Shown here: positions 50,900 through 60,245 of the stretch, one piece after another
How the letters are laid out: each line of letters begins with the position of its first letter
How positions within the stretch are numbered: the stretch's first letter is position 1
DNA from: Polytrichum commune
Taxonomy: Eukaryota > Streptophyta > Polytrichopsida > Polytrichales > Polytrichaceae
Direction of reading: 5' to 3'
DNA: 64,000 nt
Assembly (NCBI GenBank): GCA_950295325.1
Contig: OX485807.1
Coordinates: forward strand, 13,853,001 to 13,917,000
Program-made: the position numbers and the translations under genes
Notes under the pieces: model-generated
Seen by the model: the letters and a program-made list of their open reading frames with translations, nothing else
What the model was told of the DNA's origin: nothing
The model's database searches: none

Positions 50900-51717
50900 C
50901 CGAAGTTTCTAATATGGGCCACATTCGGTGGCCTTCCGGATAGGAGTTCGTGAGGTGTTTGTGTGTTGAAGAGGGTGGGTCGTAGCTTAAGGAGGGCCGC
51001 GGCGTGTAAGACCGCATGGCCCCACATGTTGGGTGGTAATCGGGAATGTAGTAACAAAGGTCTTGCTACTAGTTGGATTTTCTTCACAAATGCCTCTGCG
51101 AGGCCATTTTGTGAGTGTTCGTAAGGTACTGAGTAGGTTAGGTTGATCCCAGAGGCGTTACAATAGTCCTCGAAAGCGTGAAATCGGAATTCCTGGGTGT
51201 TACAATAGTCCTCGAAAGCGTGAAATCGGAATTCCTGGGTGTTACAATAGTCCTTGAAAACGTGAAATCGGAATTCCTGGGCATTATCCATCTTTAGGTG
51301 CTTAATAAGGATGGATAAGAATTTTGGGAAGGCTAGGTTTTGGGTCGGGAGTAAGGCAACCTCGAGGTGGCTTCCCGATGCGTCCACAAGTACGAAGTAG
51401 TAGCGAAAGGTCCCTGAAGGTGGGCTTATCGGCCCGCATATATCCCCGTGTATCCTGAATAGTGGTGGAGGTAGTTCCGTGGGTAGTGTCCAATGTGATG
51501 GCCTCCGGATTAGTTTTCCTTGGATACAGGCTACGCATTCTTGCGTCTTCCCGGCGTCTGCCGTTGTAAGGGCCTGACCTTGGGTCAATGGGATCATCCT
51601 CCGGAATTTGGTCGTTCCCAGATGTCCCAGTCTAGAGTGCCAAATATCTGGCTTGGCGGCTTTAGTGTCTATAGACACCCCCTGCGCCAGGTTGCGCTCC
51701 GTCGTGGGACCTCTCTC
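50854..51717 (-). pseudogene. copia integrase with internal triplication
   Basis: The GAG-pre-integrase zinc region reads IWHSRLGHLG...ECVACIQGK (HHCC pattern). The integrase core starts IHGDICGPISPPSGTFRYYF. The second catalytic region is KMDNAQEFRFH. The third is PYEHSQNGLAEAF, with Glu at the expected place. Between the second and third sites the 14-residue block NTQEFRFHAFEDYC is repeated three times. A TAG at the upstream end (near 51718) separates this from the protease frame, and a one-base shift near 50880 separates it from the reverse transcriptase frame. Confidence 0.88.
51157..51282 (-). repeat. Three 42-bp tandem copies inside the integrase core
   Basis: Units start at 51157, 51199 and 51241 with 'gttacaatagtcc' and run to 'ggaattcctgg'. 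The first two are nearly identical and the third has several differences. 42 bp is 14 codons, so the frame is kept. Confidence 0.95.
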
Positions 51718-52185
51718 CTATGCGGCCATGCAAACATCTTCCTCACCTAGGGTGGGGCTAGATGCCAAGGGTTTTATGGCAACCTTGTAAAGTCCATCGA
51801 GGCCCGCGTTAGCGGTGGCAATGACCTGGGGTCCTTGCCTAAGCTCGATTACTTCTTCATCGCCCTGCATCGCCGTGCAAAGGTGGATATTCCTCGCCTT
51901 CAGATCCCGATAGCTGATCAGGCTCCTCGGCGCATCTGGGGCGTACATTGCCTTCTCGCAATTGAGGGGGAATCCCCCGGGCAAGATAATTGTTGCCCGA
52001 CTCTCCCGGAACCTTAGCATCCGGCTTCCGGCCATTGTAAGTATTTTACAGGTGGACCAGGACTTCTCACTTTGGAAGTGGAAGAATTGTGCCTTAGTTA
52101 GGATTGTGTAAGTTGATGCGCTATCCCAGAGGGCAACATCTTGGGTTGACGTGCCTCCTTCCCAGATAGCCATAAAATTTTCCAC
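51718..52185 (-). pseudogene. copia protease region
   Basis: The aspartic protease motif reads ALWDSASTYTILTK, a D-S-A-S variant of the usual D-S/T-G-A of retropepsins. It is followed by FPLNCEKAMYAPDAPRSLIS, typical of the copia protease to integrase linker. It ends at TAG (51718-51720), in frame with the integrase region. Confidence 0.8.
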
Positions 52186-52273
52186 ATCAAAACAAGATCG
52201 GGCATGTCTGAGGGTTCAAAGTTGTAATTCTGCCTTGGTTTATTACGTAGCTCTTGCAATTCCTTGTAAATAT

Positions 52274-53317
52274 CTACAATGTACTGTGATGCTCTGCAAT
52301 CCTTTGCAAAATGTCATTTTCTCCCACATTTGTGACAATTTCCCGAGGTTGTCCTAGCCCGTTCCTGCTTAGGTGGGAAGTATCTAGGTCTGTGTGGGTT
52401 CCATGTTGCAGGTTTATTATGCCATTAAGGTGGAGTTTAGCGAAAAGAACCTCTTGGTGGCCTACGGGAGGCCTCTGTAGTGTGAACTTCCGCGTGGTGG
52501 TGAACTGGTGAGTCGTCCCGCTCCCGGTCCGGCTCCACGTGTCGCTCCCGGCCGGTCCGCGTCCCATCCCCAGCATCGGTGCAAGTGCTCCCGTGGTTTC
52601 GTTTAGCTCCTCCGGCTCGACGTCCTCGATCTTGGCAATGGTCGTATGCACCTCCCTCGTTGGTCGGGACTCCGCGTTTCGTAGCAGGATTTGGTGATGC
52701 TTCTCGGCGAGCAATAAGTGAGACATGAGCTTCGAGTGCTTCTTAAACTTCATATTCCTGTATTGTTGTGAGAGGATGGCCGTTGCAGGTGGGAATGTCG
52801 AGAGAGTCTTCTCAATTAGCTCCTCGTCCGTGATGACTTGCCCGCACAACCGAAGTTGAGCTGTAATCCGGTGCAGCTCCGAGTTGAATGCGGCGAAGTC
52901 CGGGAAATCGAGTACTCGGATGTTGGTCCAGTCCGCTCGAGCTTGTGGCAGGAACAACGTTTGTTCGTGGTCAAACCGGGCGTGAAGTTCCGCCCATAGC
53001 TCGGCGGGGTCCTCGATCTGCAAGTATTGAAGTCGTAATGCATGGTCGAGGTGGCGTCGAAGTATCATCAGTGTATGCCATTTGGCTGCTGGCGGGATCG
53101 GTGGTGTGTCGTCCGTTGGGGTGGTGCTTGTGCTTGGAGGTGGTGATGTTAGAGTCTTGGCGAGGTCCTCAGCACTCAGTAACACTTTAGCATCGTTAAC
53201 CCATTCTAAGAAGTTTGACCCGTCGGAACTCAGAGATGCAAATATTAAGGCATGCATTTTGGATTCCGTAAATCTAGGTTTTGTAGACATTGATATTCTA
53301 CTATGTGTGTTATCCAT
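52274..53317 (-). pseudogene. copia gag (capsid) with frameshift
   Basis: From the Met at 53317 the frame encodes a copia-type capsid (SNFLEWVNDAKVLLSAEDLA, WHTLMILRRHLDHALRLQYL, AELWAELHARFDH, FNSELHRITAQLRLCGQ, LLLAEKHHQIL). The CCHC zinc knuckle downstream (CHKCGRK...HFAKDC, near 52310-52350) lies in another frame, so a shift occurs near 52420-52450. A TGA also replaces a codon inside the knuckle. Confidence 0.85.
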
Positions 53318-54323
53318 GTGGAATGAATGTGTACTAAGGTGAAATAGTAGTGTTGGAATCTACATTTGGGTATGTATTGTCAAAGAATACTACATATTGA
53401 GGTGACCAGAAACTTTTGAGTAAGGGGGGACTCGGTCTAATGACCTGAAATTGAGTTCTGTATGAAGCAGAGTATACAGGTATGTATACAGGTATTCCAT
53501 CATGTGTACAATGCATAAGAAGTACAGATAGATATATGTAGATTACGTATATATTGTCTGTAGTGTATACAGATTACTGTCACTGAGTATATTCATATTA
53601 TGAAACTATTCAAAGTGTGCTAATTCAAAAGAAAGTAACTGGTTGAAGAGTAAGTCCACTGACCTAAGGTAAGTAGTGACTTCTAGAGGTGAATTAAATT
53701 TGAGTTCGGCTAACCAACAAGCTTTAGACAAAAATAAATATGATTTCACAAAAATGAACTAAGGTAGTAGTGTCTTACCTTAGTTTAGGTAGAAGAGTTT
53801 AAAACAGATTGGTTAGAATCTCAAAGTGGAAGTTTCCAAGCATAACGTTTCTGAAGGTGGAAAATTTAGAAAAAAATTCTGCAACGTAATTTTTCTTGTG
53901 ACTTGGTAAAATCAAGAGGTATATATGATTTGCTACTAACTATTGGACAGTAGTTCGGTACTGTAACAATGTATGACTTTTCTACATGAAAATCTAGGGA
54001 AAATTTTGGCAGCACGTCGGTACTATCACAACTATCCAGAATGTAGAAAATGGGGTAAAAAAGAGAGTAATGCTTTCAAATATAATAGCTATCATGGAAT
54101 GACAAAGAGCTATATCTGATCCTAGGCAAAATGTGCTCTCTGATAGTAGTCCGGTGGTAAAACTATTTGTCTAGTAGTAAAAATGATTTTCTAATGCCTT
54201 AAACAAGCTAAACATGCATGTTTATCTAGTGATCTTTCAAAAGTGACCACTCAAGTGCTCTCAGAGGTGATTGACTAACAATCTAAAGTGAACAATGAGG
54301 TGCTAGAAGCAGTGCTGATAACG
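53318..54323 (-). other. copia 5' leader with primer-binding-like site
   Basis: About 1 kb lies between the 5' LTR and gag, with no coding signature. Immediately inside the LTR the minus strand reads 'cgttatcagcactgc' (54309-54323), at the place where a tRNA primer would anneal. It resembles the TATCAGAGC type of plant copia primer sites. Confidence 0.65.
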
Positions 54324-54721
54324 TGTTAAGAGTGAGGAAACCATGTGCATAATGAAACAGAGTAACGGTGCTTACTCAAGCTCTTGAACTATCTTGATCA
54401 AAAGGGGAACTGCCCTTATATACAATCTGGCTCGACACTTGGACTAGGTCCAAGTGTCGGCACCTGGTTACACCGTGGACTAGCTACCTCGGTGGAAATA
54501 TTCTAGCTCGGCCTCGGTCTCCTACACCAAGACCGAGGCCCTTAACTAATTGTTTGCTCATAAGTTGAGATACCTTGGACTTGTGTGCACGGCCTCCTAC
54601 CGGCGGCCGCCACTTTACTTAAGGTGGCTAATGCCCATGTGGGACTAATTAATACTGATTAGCTTCCATGCTAGATGAGGGTTAACATAGGTTGCCTAGG
54701 TGCTTATCCATTATCTTAACA
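54324..54721 (-). repeat. 5' LTR of the copia element
   Basis: It is 398 bp and about 96% identical by eye to 47058-47455. On the minus strand it carries a TATATAAG box at 54422-54415, a likely promoter for the element. Confidence 0.93.
54415..54422 (-). promoter_or_regulatory. TATA-like box in the 5' LTR
   Basis: The minus strand reads TATATAAG. Transcription would run leftward into the leader and gag. The same box is present in the 3' LTR. Confidence 0.55.
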
Positions 54722-56208
54722 CCAACAACCACAACTCCTCACTTAGCCCAACACTTAACCCTCCTCCCAATGATTTCACGACTGTACTAACATGGTTCAC
54801 CCAAAGATACTCATTGGACCTAACCCCACCCCCCTACATACCCACCATGACACTTAAACATGCCCTAACCCACAACACCCTACCCCTTCCATACTAGCAA
54901 TTTTCATTGACTCATTTTCACCCACACACTCATACTACTCTACCCCACTTACATGTCCTCATGAACTCCACGACTACCACTCACTCATCCACAAGATACA
55001 ATCTTCAGCGCATACAACAACTCATACTCCACCCAGTGGGTAGGGAAAATGCCTAACCCACCCACCAAACTCTCCAACAACCGTGGAAGCACTACACTGG
55101 GCTAGAATGGCAACACACATATACTATTAGGCCCTTACCATCGTCATCGTACCACACGAAGATTGGTGTAACAAAAGACACCCCCTAATAAATCCACATC
55201 TTGACATCCAAGTACTTTCCTACCTTGATTCTCACACCCTCAAATATCCCCCCCCCCCCCCCCGGTCCAAATGAGATTCCCATCATACCTCTTAAAACCA
55301 AACTCAAAATTGTCGCTATCCTATGTGTACACCAATTCCAAACACCCTTCATCAATCCCATTTTTGCATAACATTCTAGTATTACCTTGTAGCAACACTA
55401 TGCTCAACCAAACTTCCCCTCACACCAAACCCCAACCCACTAGATACACCCATCGAGGTCAACCTATCCAAAAAATGGAAACACACACCAACTCCCTCGA
55501 ACTAACAATCACAATTAAATACTCCATTGCACATACCTACTACACAGATGGCTCCTTCACCTGCCACCCCACCAAGGCGACGAAAACACCACTAGACTAG
55601 GAATCTACCACCCCACCGGCAACACCCAATATGTATATAGAATCCCTAGACACCAAATATCCTACATGTTGAAATAACAAGCATCTTTGTTGCCCTCCAC
55701 CTCAGCAAAAACAACACAACACACATATTTTCACATACAATCTCAATTCCATCCACTTTATCCACAACCACCTCCGCCAACCTTCCTCCCAACATAACCA
55801 TCCTGACAAACTACTCATCCAATGACTATTGCAACACACCATCCCCTCACCCTTTGAAAATTTGCGCATTTGGTATGACGTTTAATAATGACCCCCCAAA
55901 AAATACCGTCCCCCCATCGCTATTACCTTGCATGTGTAGCCAACAAAGATGTCATTGCAACGCCATATTCAGACGAGACCTTCTATGTGTGAAAAGGACT
56001 ACTATATCAATCTCCACCACCAGCAAAACCTTATGATAACCTAATAATACAATTCATTGAATTCACATATTGTAATGATATAATACCGTATGTAATCATA
56101 ATCATAAAAAATAAAAATAAACATAAAAATGTAAACCACTAATAGACAGTATTATCAACAAAGTATGGAAGGTAGATTCATTAATAATCATCACGGCACG
56201 TGTTAGGG
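54722..56208 (+). pseudogene. C/A-rich LINE-like element, copy A, segment 2 (RNase H)
   Basis: This continues the element split by copia. Peptide pieces in shifting frames include NDFTTVLTWFTQRYSLDLTP, MTLKHALTHNTLPLPY, and then an RNase H-like start YTDGSFT at 55541, followed in other frames by GIYHPTGNTQYVYRIPRHQI and SIFVALHLSKNNTTHIF. Further on come LLPCMCSQQRCHCNAIFRRD and, near 56050, an IQFIEFTYCND block. That last block is shared at DNA level (caattcattgaattcacat) with copy B at 59038. A 16-base C run lies at 55248-55263. The segment between RNase H and the Cys motif is shorter than in copy B, which implies an internal deletion. Confidence 0.6.
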
Positions 56209-57627
56209 TGTGAGCCCAAATAAGGTGCCCACATGTGTGTTTAACCTTAAAAGTTGTTAGGAATTGATTTTGAGATTATATTAGTTGTTCAAAAAAATAA
56301 AAAGAGTGATTTTTCTTGTGTGAATTAGAATTGAGATTAGGAGGTTAGTAAGTTAAGCCGTGTTACTTTAGTTCAGGGGGGGGGGTAATTAGAAAAGTGA
56401 GTTGGGAAGTCGGGAGTGCTTAGGATAAGCCTTGACCGGGGTTGCACTGAGGGTGTCCGTTTTAGGCTGTGGTAAGGTCCTTTTTAGGGTGGATGTCGTT
56501 GGGCAGATTGGGCCGGGAATTTTGGGTTCGAAGGGGGATCCGGAGGCCCCTGGAATTCCAGGGGAGGCAGCCTCTGTTTCTCTCTCTCGGTGTGTTTCTG
56601 GCCGAAGGCGGCGAGGGTTTAAGCTGGGGGCCAAGCGGCTAGCCGGAGGAGGGAGATGGGTGAGAATCCGGGGAACTGGGAGAACAGCGAAGGTGGACTG
56701 TAGAGCTGCAACCAAGAAGGGTTTAGCCGAGCCTCCAGCTGGATTCAAGAGGCTTGAGGTAATGTGAGGAATGGGAAGTAGGAGATTCAGTGGAAATTCA
56801 GGAGCGGGGGTTCAGTTTGGAACAAATGCGGCACTGTTGATATTGTTTAAGGGTGGTGTTACTCGGCAGAGTAATTCTACCCTCCGAAGCATTCACAAAA
56901 CTGCATAAAGGTTGGGTCAGAAAAGAATCTGACTGGGGCAACTAAAGATTATGCTAAATGACTGGGCGGAGGGGGGCATTAGCTGCCTATAGAGGGGTGT
57001 TTGCAACCGGCTAATGGGTCTACAGTGATCAAGGAGGAGGTCAATGTTCACCGCTAAGACCTCAGATGTTGCTGTGCCGGCTAGCTAGGGGCCCGGCTCT
57101 GACCAACTCCGATACATCGCTGGATTACAAATGCAGAGCGGGTAAGGGGAGACCTCGGTTGCTAGTTCTCAGAGGCGAGACGTTGGGTGACTACAGGTGC
57201 AACAACCAGCAAGGTTCACCGCTGGGCGGCTATGGGGGTTGTAGGCTTGACTTAGGTGTGAATGTAGTTGGCTGAGGGTTGGAGGAGCCGGCTGGACCAA
57301 TAAGGGAATCCACCGTGCACATTAGTCTAGGATGTTGGTTGAATTAGTACGGCTCACATTAGGAGTTGAGGATTAGTTGAAGGGTAGATTTAGGTTAGGA
57401 TGATTGTAACAAGAGGTTCCACTGTGTGAGGGAGCTTTGAGACAAACAGTGTTTCTGAACACTTGGACTTGTTGTGGTTTGAAATAAAGAGTGGTGTGAT
57501 TAATATTGAGGATGTGGTGGCGTGGAAGAATGGGCTCCGCGGGGTCATGCGAGATTCACTTAGCCATGTGTGGGTTATAAGTTCCCATCCGGACTACGAC
57601 GCTAAGGGTGGGAGTTTAGGCCTCACA
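56209..57627. mobile_element. Solo LTR, 1.4 kb
   Basis: The sequence begins TGTGAGCCC and ends GGCCTCACA (TG...CA with a 6-bp inverted end). It is flanked by a perfect 5-bp duplication TAGGG (56204-56208 and 57628-57632). It is G-rich on the plus strand and has no coding domain, as expected for one LTR left after recombination between two. The length suggests a Ty3/gypsy rather than a copia source, which is inference. Removing it rejoins the LINE frame: ...SLIIIT before and VATHTPSMENIETTFKISKL after. Confidence 0.85.
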
Positions 57628-57632
57628 TAGGG

Positions 57633-58040
57633 TAGCCACACACACCCCTTCTATGGAAAATATTGAAACAACATTTAAAATATCTAAGCTAAGCATCAAA
57701 TACACATTTGAGGAAATCAACATCATCGCCAGACAATCTGCTATGTCCATAATTCTACACAAAAGGAGGATAGAAAACAACAACCCACTACCAATAGACA
57801 CACAACTACCATAGCAACTCCAAGTACCCACCAACCAATAAATAATTAGGATTATAAATGCCAACACTAGCTAAGGAATTGTCACAAATTACAATAGGGG
57901 TTGGTGGCTATAAGATACAACTTTCCTACCAAGTAACTCACACAACACATGCTAGGTCACTTACATCACGATACAATGCTCGTACAAGGCCATCATGAAT
58001 CGAACCCGGACCACTACACATGTGATACTAACCCTCACAT
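57633..58040 (+). pseudogene. C/A-rich LINE-like element, copy A, segment 3 and 3' tail
   Basis: The open frame VATHTPSMENIETTFKISKL, then FEEINIIARQSAM and LHKRRIENNNPLPIDTQLP, ends at TAG near 57812. It corresponds to the LMLNKQELETT end of copy B. The tail that follows contains 'gaatcgaacccggac' (near 57996), the complement of a tRNA B box. Copy B has a similar 'gaatcaaaccc' after its stop. Confidence 0.6.
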
Positions 58041-58355
58041 ACAATGAACCACTGAGAAGTCATGTGACTCGGCGGCCACCTCACGAAGAAAAGTGATTGT
58101 ATACCCTACAACACCACAACCACGCTAACCCCGCCAATACAATGATCATCCAATCACTTAGTTCCCATGGTCATTTTGGTTACCCTGGTTACTATAGTGC
58201 CCATCCCGAAAGAGGTTAGTAGTCCTGCACCATTGATATTATGTTTAGTGGACATAATACCAAGGGTGAATCGAACGGGCATTTCAATCATGCTGATCCC
58301 ACTAAGATCAATGTTTCTTCTCTCTGACGCCACCAATAAACTCATCAAATTTAGT
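58041..58355. other. Unassigned segment between the two LINE copies
   Basis: It is more balanced in base composition than the LINE copies on either side. On the minus strand a frame reads FDEFIGGVREKKH in a longer broken translation, but I do not recognise it. It is possibly another short insertion. Confidence 0.35.
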
Positions 58356-59351
58356 ATTAACAAAATCCCACCATGCACCACTCCCCCAATACATACACCA
58401 CGTACCTTTTGGCACCCATAATACCTTCATGCCACATCAATTGGGCACCTCAAACCCAACATACAAAAGGATACACCTGTCAACTCAGGACCATAATATT
58501 ATCCCAAATACCCATACGTAGCAAAATGGCTCAACATTCCACTAGTCCATTCCCCCATCTTGAACTACTTCTAGTCAACAACCCAATGCATGGATGCACA
58601 AATCACACAAACCCTTAAACTAAGATACAAACAATACATACAAAATTGAAAAGACACACCATTTCATATCCCCCCCCCCCCCCCTTCCTCCCTCATAAAC
58701 CTTTGCCCACTACAATAGGCCAATACATATCTCCACCTCCTCTCCATGTGCACCAACCCCACCCTCAACAATATCCGAATAACCATACACAACTAAACAA
58801 TCTCGTAAATACATAAGCTACTCCTCTCCCACTCCACTACATGTGATATCATACTAATGAATGCATGCACCTGTCTTGGAGCCTCCCATGAGAATACAAT
58901 CCCTACATGGCTATGCCCCCTACATTTGCACCATAAAACTATGCTAATACCTAAGTAGACTCAAGCCCGACCTCTCAATCATCACCACAACCTCCCCAAA
59001 GGAAATTGCACACTATGCCACCTGAAACTACAAGCTACAATTCATTGAATTCACATTATGTCAACATTGTGACTCCATCACCACAACTCATCCCAACCCA
59101 ACCCATTTTTTTAAAAAACTAATAAAAATATAACAAATAATAATAGACACCCTAGAAAAGGTTGGATGTTATTGTCACACTCACTATCCTCACATAAGGC
59201 ATCCGAGGGAGCATCCACACAAACAATATTACCATCCTATTTGAACAATGCTACATCCCCCTTGATGTCCAGCCATACATGCAACAAAATTCACTTAACC
59301 ACCTTACTCATGCTCAACAAACAAGAACTAGAAACCACCATCAACCAATGA
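58356..59351 (+). pseudogene. C/A-rich LINE-like element, copy B (C-terminal part)
   Basis: This is a second G-poor relic in the same orientation. Broken translations give VAKWLNIPLVHSPI, LRYKQYIQN, YICTIKLC.YLSRLKPDLSI, LQFIEFTLCQHCD, IIIDTLEKVGCYCHTHYPHI and LLMLNKQELETTINQ. The order Cys motif, QFIEFT, IDTLEKVG, NKQELE parallels copy A segments 2 and 3. The part with RNase H is absent. A 15-base C run lies at 58670-58684. Confidence 0.55.
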
Positions 59352-60190
59352 TTCCTACCTAAGAAACCACTTGATTCCCCCAGTTGGACACTAAAACCAA
59401 AGGAATAATCCCACAACAAGATGTCCACTCAATTAACTCGTATAGAGGAATGAACAACCTCCAGAGGTTTCCCCCGAGAATCAAACCCAACACATGTTAC
59501 AACAAGCATAGGTACCCCCCCCCCCCAAACGCGGGCGCAACTTTGGTTACTCACAGGGACCACTTTTGACATAAGACAGTAGCACTTCTCCTATAACCAT
59601 GCTCAGTAAACCTATCTCATTTTCACTTATGAGCTCGCAACTATGATCAAGGTGAAATGTCCCTTGTTCACATGAACACTAGAGGTTGGCGTCGTCTCTC
59701 TCTTTGCTTGGACATTACATCAACTTTGACTTACTTGATGACAAGATAAATGAAATGTAAATTACTTGTACTACATTTTGTCATTAGTTGTATGAACACA
59801 TGTGTACCTCTATATGTTTTTGTGGTGTCAAATCCAACACATAGTAGTTTCTTTAGGCAACAAATAAAGAAAATTGTTTATCCATAGTTGTGTCCTTCAA
59901 TACAATTAGAAGCATAAGTGATTAGCAAGTCTACACTTTGATGCCAAACTACTATTAATTGGAAATGACATGCAAATTTCTATAGATGTTCCGATCAATA
60001 TGTAAAGTGAAACATGGCACTTTGCTCAAATTTCGAAGCAATTTGCGTCGAACATACTTACCACCTACAATTTGCATTTTGGTTTTAAGGAAAATAAACA
60101 TGTAAAGTTCTATGTTGTTTGTTTCATGGTCTTTATGGAATTAATTGAGATGTTGTTGTGAGATAAAAGCTTTGTATCTTTAATAAATAA
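59352..60190. other. LINE tail and unassigned spacer
   Basis: After copy B's stop there is a 'gagaatcaaacccaacaca' phrase (59476-59494) and a 12-base C run (59515-59526). The rest is AT-rich with no recognised gene. Confidence 0.4.
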
Positions 60191-60198
60191 ATAAACTT

Positions 60199-60245
60199 TG
60201 TTTTTTTTTGGCACAAATTGAAAATTCAATTGCAAGAAAAGAACC
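60199..60245. repeat. Inverted partner of a 40-bp sequence at 63.6 kb (left)
   Basis: The phrase 'cacaaattgaaaattcaatt' with a flanking T-run and GAAAAG is found again in opposite orientation at 63583-63628. The core is itself near-palindromic. The pair could be termini of a 3.4-kb element, but target duplications are not visible. Confidence 0.5.

Larger units (their letters stand above)
47058..54721 (-). mobile_element. Ty1/copia LTR retrotransposon, full length but defective
   Basis: The element is 7,664 bp. Two 398-bp LTRs (47058-47455 and 54324-54721) begin TGTTAAG and end CTTAACA, and the target duplication CCAAC is perfect (47053-47057 and 54722-54726). Gag and pol run on the minus strand in the order gag, protease, integrase, reverse transcriptase, RNase H, which defines the copia superfamily. 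A primer-site-like sequence follows the 5' LTR, and a purine tract precedes the 3' LTR. Several nonsense codons and frameshifts disable pol. Hand comparison of the LTRs gives about 17 differences in 398 bp (roughly 4%). The element split an older C/A-rich LINE. Confidence 0.96.

Noticed and set aside
56389-56767. 111-119 codon frames on both strands in the solo LTR
   Set aside because: They overlap on opposite strands in GC-rich LTR DNA with TG...CA borders and a TSD, and no domain is seen.
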